Assembly (NCBI RefSeq): GCF_025642745.1
Contig: NZ_JANZKP010000025.1
Span: forward strand, 1 to 48,325
Reading direction: 5' to 3'
Length of the DNA: 48,325 nt
DNA from: Cellulomonas sp. RIT-PI-Y
Lineage (GTDB): Bacteria > Actinomycetota > Actinomycetes > Actinomycetales > Cellulomonadaceae
The notes beneath the pieces were generated by a model that saw only the letters and a program-made list of their open reading frames with translations, was not told the DNA's origin and ran no database searches. Positions 17,456 to 26,772 of this stretch are shown here, in pieces. A program made the translations under genes and the position numbers. Position 1 is the stretch's first letter. Each line of letters opens with the position of its first letter.

Positions 17456-17833
17456 TCAGGCGCGGTTACTGCCGGCCAGCACTCCCGCGCTGTGCAGCTC
17501 CTGCCCGACGGCCCCGACGGTCTGCTCGAAGATGTCGTTCGACCGGGCAACACCGACGGCGCCCGCCATCATCCCGCTGCCGCTCTCCCGCTCCAGCCGG
17601 GCGACCAGATTCCCGTCGTGCTCGAAGAACGCCACCGTGAAGGTGAGCCGCTGCGCGTTCTTCCCGGCGAAGGCGCCGAGCCAGAACGTCTTGGCCTTGC
17701 TGCCGCGACCGACCGTCCAGCCGCCGTTCGGCAGCTGGGCCTCGACCGCGAAGCCCTGGCGGCCCAGCGCGTCGCGCAGCAGTGCCTTGCCGGACTCGTG
17801 CGGTCCGGTGATGAAGTAGTCGACGACGGCCAT
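17456..17833 (-). CDS. Hypothetical protein, 125 aa
   Basis: I do not recognise this protein. It begins MAVVDYFITGPHESGKALLRDALGR, continues with an AFFEHDGNLVARLERESGSG strand-rich middle, and ends in a small helical segment. It has no signal peptide or membrane segment. The segment GPHESGKALLRD only faintly resembles a P-loop and lacks the full GxxxxGK[ST] pattern. A ribosome site (GAGGAG) sits 9 bases before the ATG. Codon use matches its neighbours, so it looks like a native gene. It stands alone between the Fgd-like gene and a divergent MFS gene. Confidence 0.72.
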   Translation of the reverse strand: MAVVDYFITGPHESGKALLRDALGRQGFAVEAQLPNGGWTVGRGSKAKTFWLGAFAGKNAQRLTFTVAFFEHDGNLVARLERESGSGMMAGAVGVARSNDIFEQTVGAVGQELHSAGVLAGSNRA

Positions 17834-18010
17834 GCGGGGTGTCTCCTCGGTCGAAAGCGGACAATCCGCCGAAGAGTAGCGAGTCGACTGGTGATCTTGC
17901 TCGCATCCGGGCCGGTGGACCCTGGGTTTTGCCGGTGGGCCGACGTACGGTGGTCGGACCGACCTTCCTCGACTCCACCACCCACCCACGCTGCCTTCTG
18001 AGGATCCACC
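17834..18010. promoter_or_regulatory. Divergent control region with two short palindromes
   Basis: This 177-bp gap separates the 125-aa unknown gene (minus) and the MFS exporter (plus). It holds GCGGA-caa-TCCGC (17857-17869) and GGTCGGaCCGACC (17952-17964); the second is 46 bp upstream of the MFS start, next to a possible -10 (TACGGT, 17946-17951). Either could be an operator. No regulator gene is adjacent. Confidence 0.35.
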
Positions 18011-19453
18011 GTGCCTTCGGCCCGCCGCCGTCCCGTGTCCCCGACCAAGAACCGACCGACCTCGACCCGCGGCTCGCTGATGCAGCGCACCGCCGCGCGC
18101 ACCCGGCACACCGGGCTGCGCTTCCTGCCGCACCAGCGGGGCAGCGCCTCCGCCCCCGCCGCCCTCCCGGAGAGCTCGCTGCGCGCCGCGCTCGGCGTCC
18201 GGAACTTCCGGCTCTACGTGACCTCCCAGGTGCTGACCAACACCTTCGGCTGGGCAGCTCGGGTCGCCCAGGACTGGCTGGTGCTCACGCTGACCGGCTC
18301 GGCGGCGATGGTCGGCCTGACCGTCTCGCTGCAGCTCCTGCCGGTGCTGGCGCTCGGCCTGGTCGGCGGGGTGCTCGCCGACCGCTTCCCGCGCCGCCGC
18401 CTGCTGATGGTCACCCAGACGGTCTTCGGCCTGTCCGCCCTCGCGATCGGCGTGCTGGTGCTGACCGGGCACGTCCAGGCGTGGCACGTGCTGCTCGGCG
18501 CCTTCGTCGGCGGGGTGGCCACCGCCTTCGACAACCCGGCGCGGCAGGCGTTCGTGCACGAGGTGGCCGGACCCGCGCACCTGCGTCAGGCGATCAGCAT
18601 CAACTCCGCCGTCTTCCAGCTCGGCGCGCTGCTCGGCCCGGCGGTGGCCGGCGTGCTGATCAATCTGGTCGGCCAGGGCTGGACCTTCGAGCTGAACGCG
18701 GTCGCCTGCCTGATCGCGGTCGGCCTGCTGGTGCGGATGCGCCCGGCCGAGCTGACCCCCACTCCCCCGGTGCCGCGGGCCACCGGCCAGCTGCGGGAGG
18801 GTCTCGCCTACGCCCGGACCAGCCCGCGGATCCTGTGGGCCACCGTGCTGCTCGGCTTCGTGTCGGTGACCGGCGTGAACATGGCCACCGTGCTGGCCGC
18901 CTGGGCGGACGGGGTCTTCGACTCCGACGCCGGGGGCTACGCGCTGCTGAACTCCATGCTGGCGGTGGGCGCGCTCACCGGCGCCCTGCTGGCCGGGCGC
19001 CGCAAGGGCGGTCGGCTGCTCAACCTGGTGCTGCTGGCGGCCGCGATCGGCGCCATCCAGCTGATCGCCGCCGCCGCACCCTCCCGGCCGGTGTTCATCG
19101 TGGCGCTGATCGGGATGGGCCTGTGCACCATCCTGTACCTGACCAGCTCGAACACCCTGGTGCAGACCACCGTCGCACCGCACCTGCGCGGCCGGGTGAT
19201 GGCGCTCTACATCCTGACCGGGCTCGGCGCGCAGGGGATCTCCGGCACGCTGATCGGCTGGGTCTGCGAGCACCTCGGCCCGCGGCTCGGTATGGTCGCG
19301 GCGGGGGCCGGTCCGCTGCTCGGCGCGGTGGTCGTCGGCCTGGTGCTGGCCCGTCGCTCGGACTGGGACCTGCGCACGCTGCGGCCCGCTGCGGTCACCA
19401 CCGGACCGGTGAACACCGCGACCGAGTCGCAGGACGCCCGGCTGCCGGAGTGA
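18011..19453 (+). CDS. MFS transporter, enterobactin-exporter (EntS)-like family
   Basis: A 480-aa major facilitator protein of the MFS_3/EntS group. After a basic, proline-rich cytoplasmic head of about 55 residues come roughly twelve membrane helices. Landmarks are RNFRLYVTSQVLTNTFGWAARVAQDWLVL, the loop GVLADRFPRRRLL (the MFS A motif), and FDNPARQAFVHEVAGP, which is typical of the group. Members export siderophores, drugs or sugars; the cargo is unknown. The start is GTG 18011 with GAGG upstream. An ATG at residue 24 would remove the odd head and is a possible alternative start. Confidence 0.86.
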   Translation: MPSARRRPVSPTKNRPTSTRGSLMQRTAARTRHTGLRFLPHQRGSASAPAALPESSLRAALGVRNFRLYVTSQVLTNTFGWAARVAQDWLVLTLTGSAAMVGLTVSLQLLPVLALGLVGGVLADRFPRRRLLMVTQTVFGLSALAIGVLVLTGHVQAWHVLLGAFVGGVATAFDNPARQAFVHEVAGPAHLRQAISINSAVFQLGALLGPAVAGVLINLVGQGWTFELNAVACLIAVGLLVRMRPAELTPTPPVPRATGQLREGLAYARTSPRILWATVLLGFVSVTGVNMATVLAAWADGVFDSDAGGYALLNSMLAVGALTGALLAGRRKGGRLLNLVLLAAAIGAIQLIAAAAPSRPVFIVALIGMGLCTILYLTSSNTLVQTTVAPHLRGRVMALYILTGLGAQGISGTLIGWVCEHLGPRLGMVAAGAGPLLGAVVVGLVLARRSDWDLRTLRPAAVTTGPVNTATESQDARLPE

Positions 19454-19490
19454 GGACGGCGGCACCCGCCCGGTCTGGAAAGATGGCCCC

Positions 19491-22193
19491 ATGACCGACC
19501 AGTCGTCCACCCGCCCCGTGTCCGCGAACCCGCCTGCCGTGAAGTCCGTGCGCGAGGTACCGGACCGGGTATCGCTGGACGGCGTGGAGGAGCGCTGGGA
19601 CGCCGCGTGGACCGAGCAGGGCACCTACGCCTTCGACCGCACCGCCACCCGCGAGCAGGTCTACTCGATCGACACCCCGCCGCCGACCGTCTCCGGCTCG
19701 CTGCACGTCGGTCACGTGTTCAGCTACACCCACACCGACGTGGTGGCCCGTTACCGCCGGATGCGCGGCGCCGAGGTCTTCTACCCCATGGGCTGGGACG
19801 ACAACGGCCTGCCCACCGAGCGCCGGGTGCAGAACTACTTCGGGGTGCGCTGCGACCCGTCGCTGCCCTACGACCCCGAGTTCACCCCGCCGCACGTCGG
19901 CGGCGAGGGCAAGAGCGTCAGGGCCGCCGACCAGGTGCCGATCAGCCGGAAGAACTTCGTCGAGCTGTGCGAGCGGCTGACCGTCGAGGACGAGCAGCAG
20001 TTCGAGGCGCTCTGGCGTCGTCTCGGCCTGTCGGTGGACTGGACCCGCACGTACCAGACCATCTCCGCCGAGTCCCGCGCGGTCGCCCAGCAGGCGTTCC
20101 TGCGCAACCTGGCCCGGGGCGAGGCGTACCAGGCCGAGGCCCCCGGGCTGTGGGACGTCACCTTCCAGACCGCGGTCGCCCAGGCCGAGCTGGAGGCCCG
20201 CGACTACCCGGGCGCGTTCCACAAGGTGGACTTCCACCGTGCCGGGGGCGCGCAGGACCCGGTCCAGATCGAGACCACCCGCCCGGAGCTGCTGCCGGCC
20301 TGTGTCGCCCTGATCGCGCACCCGGACGACGAGCGCTACCAGCACCTGTTCGGCACCACGGTCACCTCCCCGCTGTTCGGCGTCGAGGTCCCGGTGCTCG
20401 CCCACCCGGCCGCCGAGCCGGACAAGGGCGCGGGCATCGCGATGTGCTGCACCTTCGGCGACCTCACCGACGTGCAGTGGTGGCGCGAGCTGAACCTGCC
20501 GACCCGCTCGGTGATCGGCCGTGACGGCCGCCTGCTGCGCGAGGTGCCGGAGTGGATCACCGACGACGCCGGCCGCGCGCTGTACGCCGAGCTGGCCGGG
20601 AAGACCACCTTCTCCGCCCGCGAGCTGGTGGTCGCCGGGCTGCGCGAGTCCGGCGACCTGGACGGCGAGCCGCAGAGCACCCAGCGCAAGGCGAACTTCT
20701 TCGAGAAGGGCGACAAGCCGCTGGAGATCGTCACCAGCCGCCAGTGGTACATCCGCAACGGCGGCCGAGACGCCGACCTGCGCGAGCAGCTCCTCGCCCG
20801 CGGTCGCGAGCTCGGCTTCCACCCCGACTTCATGCGGGTGCGCTACCAGAACTGGGTCGGCGGCCTGAACGGCGACTGGCTGATCTCCCGCCAGCGGTTC
20901 TTCGGCGTGCCGTTCCCGGTCTGGTACCCGGTCACCGCCGAGGGCGAGACCGATCACGAGCACCCGATCCTGCCGTCCGAGGACCAGCTGCCGGTCGACC
21001 CGTCCTCCGACGTCCCGGCGGGCTACACCGCCGACCAGCGCGGCGTGCCCGGCGGGTTCGTCGCCGACCCGGACATCATGGACACCTGGGCCACCAGCTC
21101 GCTGACGCCGCAGATCGCCGGCGGCTGGCGCAGCGACCCGGACCTGTTCGCCCGGGTGTTCCCGATGGACCTGCGCCCCCAGGGCCAGGACATCATCCGG
21201 ACCTGGCTGTTCTCCACCGTGGTCCGCTCGCACCTGGAGTTCGGCACCCTGCCGTGGCAGGACTCGGCGATCAGCGGCTGGATCCTGGACCCGGACCGCA
21301 AGAAGATGTCCAAGTCCAAGGGCAACGTGGTCACCCCGATGGGCCTGCTCGAGGAGCACGGCTCGGACGCGGTCCGGTACTGGGCGGCCTCCGCGCGTCT
21401 GGGCACCGACGCCGCCTTCGAGGTCGGCCAGATGAAGATCGGCCGCCGTCTGGCGATCAAGGTGCTGAACGCGTCGAAGTTCGCGCTGTCCTTCGGCGGG
21501 GCCGAGCAGGGCGCCGCCTTCCTCGACCCGGCGCAGGTCACCCAGACCCTGGACCGGGCGATGCTCGCCGGGCTGGCCGACGTGGTCGACCGGGCCACCG
21601 AGGCGCTGGAGTCCTACGACCACACCCGGGCGCTCGAGCTGACCGAGACCTTCTTCTGGACCTTCTGCGACGACTACCTGGAGCTGGTCAAGGACCGCGC
21701 CTACGGTGCGGGCGCCGACTCCGAGCAGGTCACCGCGGAGACCGCCTCCGCCCGCGCCGCCCTGGGCCTGGCCCTGGACGTCATGCTGCGGCTGTTCGCC
21801 CCGGTGCTGCCCTTCGCGACCGAGGAGGTCTGGTCCTGGTGGCGCGAGGGCACCGTGCACCGTGCCCCGTGGCCGACCTCCGACGCGCTGCGGTCCGCGG
21901 CCGGGGACGCCGACCCGGCCGTGGTCGCCGCCGCCGGTGCCGGCCTGGCCGCGCTGCGCAAGGTGAAGTCCGAGGCCAAGCTGTCGATGCGCGCCGAGAT
22001 CACCTCCGCCACCCTGGAGGTGCCGGCCGCGCTGCTGGCGGGCGTGACCGTGGCACTGGGCGACATCCGTTCCGCGGGCCGGGCGACCGGCACGCTGGAC
22101 GTGGTCGAGGTCGCCGACGGGCCGGACGCCACCGTGGTGGCCCGGGACGCCGAGCTGCTGCCGCCGGAGCCGAAGCAGAAGCCGACCGCCTGA
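19491..22193 (+). CDS. valS: Valyl-tRNA synthetase
   Basis: A 900-aa class Ia aminoacyl-tRNA synthetase that charges tRNA-Val. The HIGH box appears as LHVGH in PPPTVSGSLHVGHVFSY (about residue 72), and the KMSKS box as KMSKSKGN starting at residue 605. The editing domain lies between them (about 220-420). The C-terminal anticodon-binding part contains TETFFWTFCDDYLELVKDRAY. The ATG at 19491 follows the MFS gene by 37 bp, with only a weak ribosome site. No T-box leader is seen. The gene ends just before a strong hairpin. Confidence 0.96.
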   Translation: MTDQSSTRPVSANPPAVKSVREVPDRVSLDGVEERWDAAWTEQGTYAFDRTATREQVYSIDTPPPTVSGSLHVGHVFSYTHTDVVARYRRMRGAEVFYPMGWDDNGLPTERRVQNYFGVRCDPSLPYDPEFTPPHVGGEGKSVRAADQVPISRKNFVELCERLTVEDEQQFEALWRRLGLSVDWTRTYQTISAESRAVAQQAFLRNLARGEAYQAEAPGLWDVTFQTAVAQAELEARDYPGAFHKVDFHRAGGAQDPVQIETTRPELLPACVALIAHPDDERYQHLFGTTVTSPLFGVEVPVLAHPAAEPDKGAGIAMCCTFGDLTDVQWWRELNLPTRSVIGRDGRLLREVPEWITDDAGRALYAELAGKTTFSARELVVAGLRESGDLDGEPQSTQRKANFFEKGDKPLEIVTSRQWYIRNGGRDADLREQLLARGRELGFHPDFMRVRYQNWVGGLNGDWLISRQRFFGVPFPVWYPVTAEGETDHEHPILPSEDQLPVDPSSDVPAGYTADQRGVPGGFVADPDIMDTWATSSLTPQIAGGWRSDPDLFARVFPMDLRPQGQDIIRTWLFSTVVRSHLEFGTLPWQDSAISGWILDPDRKKMSKSKGNVVTPMGLLEEHGSDAVRYWAASARLGTDAAFEVGQMKIGRRLAIKVLNASKFALSFGGAEQGAAFLDPAQVTQTLDRAMLAGLADVVDRATEALESYDHTRALELTETFFWTFCDDYLELVKDRAYGAGADSEQVTAETASARAALGLALDVMLRLFAPVLPFATEEVWSWWREGTVHRAPWPTSDALRSAAGDADPAVVAAAGAGLAALRKVKSEAKLSMRAEITSATLEVPAALLAGVTVALGDIRSAGRATGTLDVVEVADGPDATVVARDAELLPPEPKQKPTA

Positions 22194-22204
22194 CCGCTGG
22201 CCGC

Positions 22205-22242
22205 ACGGGCCCGTCACCCTCATCGTGGGGTGGCGGGCCCGT
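22205..22242 (+). terminator. Rho-independent-like hairpin after valS
   Basis: A 16-pair stem starting 12 bp after the valS stop: ACGGGCCCGTCACCCT pairs with its downstream partner around a 6-base loop (22221-22226), with G-U wobbles only at two positions. No T-run follows, as is common in high-GC actinobacteria. Confidence 0.8.
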
Positions 22243-22264
22243 CGTCGTCCCCGGGACCTTCGGC

Positions 22265-22296
22265 TTTATGAATATCTATCGCCGGGCCTGTATGGT
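22265..22296 (+). promoter_or_regulatory. Probable promoter of the amino-acid importer operon
   Basis: An AT-rich island (TTTATGAATATCTATC, 22265-22280) stands out in a very GC-rich context, followed by TATGGT (22291-22296), a possible -10 box. Box assignment is uncertain. It lies 33 bp upstream of the next start codon. Confidence 0.4.
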
Positions 22297-22328
22297 TTTC
22301 CAGTTCCAGTCCTCCGGAGGAGATCACG

Positions 22329-23141
22329 ATGCGCACCCGTACCGCCCTGCTGCCCCTCGCCGCGAGCGCGGCCCTGCTGCTCGCCGCCTGTTCCAGCGGC
22401 GACGACTCCGCGGGCGGTGACGCCACCGGCGGTGTCGAGCTGGTGAACGCCGGTCAGCTGACCATGTGCACCAACCCGCCCTTCGAGCCCTTCGAGTACG
22501 AGGACGGCGGCGAGATCACCGGTCTGGACCCCGCCATCGTCGGCGAGGTGGCCAAGGACCTCGGCGTGGAGCTGAACGTCAAGTCCAGCCCGTTCGAGGG
22601 CATCCAGTCCGGTGCGGACCTGGACACCGGCAACTGCGACATCGTCGCCTCCGGCATCTCGATCACCCCGGAGCGCGCGGAGAAGTTCGACTTCTCCGAC
22701 CCCTACTTCGACGCCGACCTCGGCCTGCTGGTCGCCGAGGGCTCGGACCTCGACTCCGAGGCGGCGCTGGAGGGCAAGTCGATCGCCGTGCAGCAGGCCA
22801 CCACCGGTGACGACTGGGTCCAGGACAAGGGCCTGAACGGTGTGCAGTTCGAGGACCTCGGCCTGCAGATCCAGGCGCTGAAGACCGGCCAGGTCGACGC
22901 GGTGGTCAACGACATCGCGGTGCTCGGCCCGTACATCGCGGACGGATTCGAGGTCACCGCGACCTTCACCACCGGGGACCAGTACGGCTTCGGCGTGAAG
23001 AAGGGCAACACCGCCCTGCTCGACCAGGTGAACGCCACCCTGGAGCGGATCCACTCCGACGGCACCTACGACGAGCTCTACACCGAGTTCATCGGCAGCG
23101 CGCCCGCCGACTCCGCCACCCCGAGCCCCTCGGACAGCTGA
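22329..23141 (+). CDS. Polar amino-acid ABC transporter substrate-binding lipoprotein
   Basis: A 270-aa family 3 extracellular solute-binding protein. A lipoprotein signal (LLAACSSG) is followed by the classic start of the fold, [20 protein letters not shown], then [15 protein letters not shown] and [25 protein letters not shown]. The ligand is probably an amino acid (cystine, glutamine or a basic amino acid); the sequence does not decide which. A near-perfect ribosome site (GGAGGAG) lies before the ATG. It leads a three-gene operon with permease and ATPase. Confidence 0.92.
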   Translation: MRTRTALLPLAASAALLLAACSSGDDSAGGDATGGVELVNAGQLTMCTNPPFEPFEYEDGGEITGLDPAIVGEVAKDLGVELNVKSSPFEGIQSGADLDTGNCDIVASGISITPERAEKFDFSDPYFDADLGLLVAEGSDLDSEAALEGKSIAVQQATTGDDWVQDKGLNGVQFEDLGLQIQALKTGQVDAVVNDIAVLGPYIADGFEVTATFTTGDQYGFGVKKGNTALLDQVNATLERIHSDGTYDELYTEFIGSAPADSATPSPSDS

Positions 23142-23144
23142 CCC

Positions 23145-24008
23145 GTGTCGACCACCGCCGCCGGACCGACCCCGGATCCCGTGGGCCGTCCGGGCCTCGT
23201 CCCGCCGCAGACCGGCCGACGCCGGATCAGCCCGCGCCGGCGCGCCCGCCGCGCCCGGATCGTCCAGTACGCGGTACTGGTCGTCGTGGTGGTCGTACTC
23301 GCGTCGGTGGTCGACTGGTCCCGGATCGGGGACAACTTCTTCAACCAGGACGCGATCGCGCAGATCGCCCCGCAGATCCCCCGTGCCTTCCTCAACACGG
23401 TGATCTACACGCTGTGCGGCTTCGCGGTCGGCCTGTCGCTCGGCACCCTGCTGGCCCTGATGAAGCTGTCCTCGGTGCGGCTCTACCGCTGGATCGCGAC
23501 GGTCTACATCGAGTTCTTCCGGGGCATCCCGGCGCTGCTGGTGGTGATCTCCTTCGGCTACGCGGTGCCGATCGCCTTCGGCATCTCGATCGGCTCGGTG
23601 ACGCTCAAGGCGGCCCTCGCGCTCGGCATGGTCTCCGCGGCCTACATCGCGGAGACGCTGCGCGCCGGGCTCCAGGCGGTGCCCACCGGGCAGGTCGAGG
23701 CCGCCCGCTCGCTGGGCATGTCGCACGGCCGCACCCTGGTCCAGGTCGTCATCCCGCAGGCGTTCCGGATCGTGCTGCCGCCGATGACCAACGAGTTCAT
23801 CCTGCTGACCAAGGACACCTCGCTGGTCTTCCTGCTCGGGCTGGCCACCGTCCAGTACGACCTGACCAAGATCGGCCGCGACGCGCTGAACAACGCCACC
23901 GGCGGCCTGACCCCGCTGTTCCTGATCGGCGCCTGCTACCTGCTGATCACCCTGCCGCTGGGCCAGCTCGCCCGGTACCTCGAGCGTCGAGGCGTGAGGA
24001 GCCGCTGA
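23145..24008 (+). CDS. Polar amino-acid ABC transporter permease
   Basis: A 287-aa HisMQ-type permease. A basic cytoplasmic head of about 40 residues is followed by about five membrane helices. The family signatures are [19 protein letters not shown] and the coupling loop [23 protein letters not shown], then [18 protein letters not shown]. The start is GTG 23145, 3 bp after the binding-protein stop. It overlaps the ATPase start by one base (TGATG). Only one permease is present, so the channel is a homodimer. Confidence 0.92.
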   Translation: MSTTAAGPTPDPVGRPGLVPPQTGRRRISPRRRARRARIVQYAVLVVVVVVLASVVDWSRIGDNFFNQDAIAQIAPQIPRAFLNTVIYTLCGFAVGLSLGTLLALMKLSSVRLYRWIATVYIEFFRGIPALLVVISFGYAVPIAFGISIGSVTLKAALALGMVSAAYIAETLRAGLQAVPTGQVEAARSLGMSHGRTLVQVVIPQAFRIVLPPMTNEFILLTKDTSLVFLLGLATVQYDLTKIGRDALNNATGGLTPLFLIGACYLLITLPLGQLARYLERRGVRSR

Positions 24009-24760
24009 TGTCCGTCGTCCAGATCACGGATCTGCACAAGTCCTTCGGCGACCGCGAGGTCCTCACCGGCATCGACCTGGAGGTCCGCCAGGGCGAGGTG
24101 GTCTGTGTGATCGGGCCCTCCGGGTCCGGCAAGTCGACCCTGCTGCGCTGCGTGAACCTGCTGGAGCAGCCGACCGCCGGGCGCATCGAGGTGCTGGGGG
24201 TCGACGTCACCGATCCGGACGTCGACATCGACCGGGTGCGCACCCACGTCGGGATGGTGTTCCAGCAGTTCAACCTGTTCGTGCACCGCACGGTGCTGGA
24301 CAATTGCACGATGGCCCAGCGCCAGGTGCTCAAGCGGTCCCGGGCCGAGGCCGAGCGGATCGCCCGGGAGAACCTGGCCCGGGTGGGCCTCGCCGACCGC
24401 GCCGACTCGCTGCCGGCCCAGCTGTCCGGCGGTCAGCAGCAGCGGGTGGCGATCGCCCGGGCGCTGTCGATGGACCCGCAGCTGATGCTGTTCGACGAGC
24501 CGACCTCCGCCCTGGACCCCGAGCTGGTCGGTGACGTGCTGGCCGTGATGCGCGACCTCGCGGACGCCGGGATGACCATGATCGTGGTGACCCACGAGAT
24601 GGCCTTCGCCCGGGACGTCGGCGACCGGGTGGTGTTCATGGACGGCGGCGTGGTGGTCGAGGACGGTACCGCGGACCAGGTGATCGGCGCACCGCGCGAG
24701 GCCCGGACCCGGACCTTCCTGCAGCGGGTGCTGGACCCGACCCGCACGTCGGGGGTCTGA
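24008..24760 (+). CDS. Polar amino-acid ABC transporter ATP-binding protein
   Basis: A 250-aa GlnQ/HisP-type ATPase. Walker A is GPSGSGKST, the Q-loop [18 protein letters not shown], the signature [15 protein letters not shown], Walker [16 protein letters not shown] and the switch histidine [12 protein letters not shown]. The ATG at 24008 shares a base with the permease stop. The open frame upstream of it is a shadow of the permease gene. Confidence 0.93.
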   Translation: MSVVQITDLHKSFGDREVLTGIDLEVRQGEVVCVIGPSGSGKSTLLRCVNLLEQPTAGRIEVLGVDVTDPDVDIDRVRTHVGMVFQQFNLFVHRTVLDNCTMAQRQVLKRSRAEAERIARENLARVGLADRADSLPAQLSGGQQQRVAIARALSMDPQLMLFDEPTSALDPELVGDVLAVMRDLADAGMTMIVVTHEMAFARDVGDRVVFMDGGVVVEDGTADQVIGAPREARTRTFLQRVLDPTRTSGV

Positions 24761-24825
24761 CGGCCGATACGATGCCGGACTGTGCCCGTCAGGGCCGTCC
24801 GATCGACCTGAGACCTGGAGCACCG

Positions 24826-26664
24826 ATGCGCGAGTTCAGCGCCGATACCCCCGTGCCGCACGACCCGCGGCTCAACGTCCCTGGCCTGCTGCTCGGCCGG
24901 CTCGCCCGGGACCCGCACGGTGTGCTGATCGAGCGCAAGACCGGGCTGGGAGGATCGTGGCAGCCGGTCACGGTCAGCGGCTTCGTCTCCGAGGTCACGG
25001 CGCTGGCCAAGGGGCTGGTCGCGCAGGGACTGCAGCCCGGCGAGCGGGTCGCGATCATGTCCCGTACCCGCTACGAGTGGACACTCGCCGACTTCGCCGT
25101 CTGGTTCGCCGGTGGCGTGGGTGTGCCGGTGTACGAGACCTCCTCCGCGGAGCAGGTGCAGTGGATCCTCGCGGACTCCGGCGCCCGGCTGGCCGTGGTG
25201 GAGTCCGCCGCGCACGCCGCGGTGGTCGAGCAGGTCCGGGCCGAGGCGCCCGAGCTCGGCGGGGTGTTCGTGGTCGACGACGACGCGATCGGCCGGCTGA
25301 TCCACCAGGGAGCCGCCGTCGATGACGCGGAGATCGAGCGCCGCCGTGCTCTGGCGTCGGCGGATGACCTGGCCACGATCATCTACACCTCCGGCACCAC
25401 CGGCCGCCCCAAGGGGGTGGAGCTGTCGCACGGGAACTTCGTCGACAACATCCGTAATGGCGTCGCCCGGCTGGGCGAGGTGGTGTCCAAGCCCGGGGAC
25501 CGCACCCTGTTGTTCCTGCCACTGGCACACGTCTTCGCGCGGTTCATCCAGATGATCGGGATCGAGTCCGGCGCGGTGCTCGGCCACGCGCCCAGCACCC
25601 GCAATCTGCTCGCCGACTTCGCGTCCTTCCGGCCGACGTTCATCCTGGGCGTGCCCCGGGTGTTCGAGAAGGTCTACAACTCCGCGGAGCAGAAGGCCGG
25701 CTCCGGCTTCACGCTGAAGATGTTCCGCTGGGCCGCCAAGGTGTCGATCACCTACTCGCGCGCGCTGGACACCGCCGGCGGACCCTCCCCCCAGCTCACG
25801 GCCGCCCACGCGGTGGCCAACAGCCTGGTGCTGCGCAAGCTGCGCGCCGCGATGGGCGGGTCGATGAAGTACGCGATCTCCGGCGGCGCCCCGCTCGGCG
25901 AGCGGCTGGGCCACTACTACCGCGGCATGGGCGTGGTGATCCTGGAGGGCTACGGCCTGACCGAGACCACCGCCCCGAGCGCGGTGAACACGCCGGAGCT
26001 GATCAAGATCGGCACCGTCGGACCGGCCTACCCCGGCACCACGCTGCGGGTGGACGACCAGGGCCAGATCTGGGCCAAGGGCCCGCACGTGTTCCGCGGC
26101 TACCACGACAACCCCGAGGCGACCGCGGAGGCGCTGCAGGACGGCTGGTTCGCCACCGGCGACCTCGGGTCGCTCGACGACGACGGGTACCTGCGGATCA
26201 CCGGCCGCGCCAAGGAGATCATCGTGACCGCGGGCGGCAAGAACGTCGCCCCGGCCATGCTGGAGGACCGGTTCCGCGGTCACCCGCTGGTGTCCCAGGT
26301 GGTGGTGGTCGGCGACGGCCGGCCGTTCATCGGTGCCCTGGTCACCCTCGACCACGAGATGCTGCCGGGCTGGCTGAGCATGCACGGGCTGCCCGCGATG
26401 GACATCCGCGCCGCCGCGCAGCACCCCGACGTGCTCGCCGCGCTGGACCGGGCCGCCGCCCGCGCGAACGAGGCGGTCTCCCGGGCAGAGGCGATCAAGA
26501 AGATCCGGGTGCTGACCTCGGACTTCACCGAGGAGAACGGGTACCTCACCCCCTCGCTCAAGGTGAAGCGCGCGCTGGTGCTGCAGGACTTCGCCGCGGA
26601 CGTCGAGGCGCTGTACACCGACACCCGGAGCGCCGAGGAGAAGGCGGCGGGCGGGGCGCACTAA
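24826..26664 (+). CDS. Long-chain fatty-acid--CoA ligase (FadD15-like)
   Basis: A 612-aa AMP-forming acyl-CoA synthetase. The ATP-binding motif is IIYTSGTTGRPKGVELSHGN, the second core motif is ILEGYGLTETTAPSAVN, and TGDLGSLDDDGYLRITGRAKEIIVTAGGKNVAP is the hinge and C-terminal start; the final GYLTPSLKVKR holds the catalytic lysine region. It activates long-chain fatty acids to acyl-CoA for lipid synthesis or oxidation. I use ATG 24826, with CTGGAG 5-10 bp upstream. It follows the amino-acid importer by 65 bp but has no functional link to it. Confidence 0.93.
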   Translation: MREFSADTPVPHDPRLNVPGLLLGRLARDPHGVLIERKTGLGGSWQPVTVSGFVSEVTALAKGLVAQGLQPGERVAIMSRTRYEWTLADFAVWFAGGVGVPVYETSSAEQVQWILADSGARLAVVESAAHAAVVEQVRAEAPELGGVFVVDDDAIGRLIHQGAAVDDAEIERRRALASADDLATIIYTSGTTGRPKGVELSHGNFVDNIRNGVARLGEVVSKPGDRTLLFLPLAHVFARFIQMIGIESGAVLGHAPSTRNLLADFASFRPTFILGVPRVFEKVYNSAEQKAGSGFTLKMFRWAAKVSITYSRALDTAGGPSPQLTAAHAVANSLVLRKLRAAMGGSMKYAISGGAPLGERLGHYYRGMGVVILEGYGLTETTAPSAVNTPELIKIGTVGPAYPGTTLRVDDQGQIWAKGPHVFRGYHDNPEATAEALQDGWFATGDLGSLDDDGYLRITGRAKEIIVTAGGKNVAPAMLEDRFRGHPLVSQVVVVGDGRPFIGALVTLDHEMLPGWLSMHGLPAMDIRAAAQHPDVLAALDRAAARANEAVSRAEAIKKIRVLTSDFTEENGYLTPSLKVKRALVLQDFAADVEALYTDTRSAEEKAAGGAH

Positions 26665-26696
26665 TCGCCCGTATCGCCCGATTCACCGGACGCCGG

Positions 26697-26725
26697 TTCC
26701 GGAACGCGTTCACGAGCGCTACAGT
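26697..26725 (+). promoter_or_regulatory. Candidate promoter of efeUOB
   Basis: TTCCGG (26697-26702), a 17-bp spacer and TACAGT (26720-26725) resemble -35 and -10 boxes. Transcription would start near 26732, immediately before the IdeR box, so a bound repressor would block initiation. Confidence 0.45.
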
Positions 26726-26734
26726 CTCCCGCTG

Positions 26735-26753
26735 TTAGGTAAGGCATACCTGA
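26735..26753. promoter_or_regulatory. DtxR/IdeR iron box
   Basis: TTAGGTAAGGCATACCTGA matches the 19-bp DtxR/IdeR consensus (TTAGGTTAGGCTAACCTAA) at 15 of 19 positions, including both AGGT/ACCT half-sites. It lies 19 bp upstream of the efeU start, so iron-loaded IdeR should repress the iron-uptake operon. Confidence 0.88.
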
Positions 26754-26772
26754 CGGAGCGTGGGAGGCAAGC

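Noticed and set aside
19454..19490. T-box leader for valS
   Set aside because: The gap is only 37 bp, with no stem I or antiterminator.
17834..22223. Very long minus-strand frames antisense to the MFS and valS genes
   Set aside because: They mirror the codon-position GC bias of clear plus-strand genes, and their products are low-complexity (Gly, Val, His, Gln-rich) without domains.
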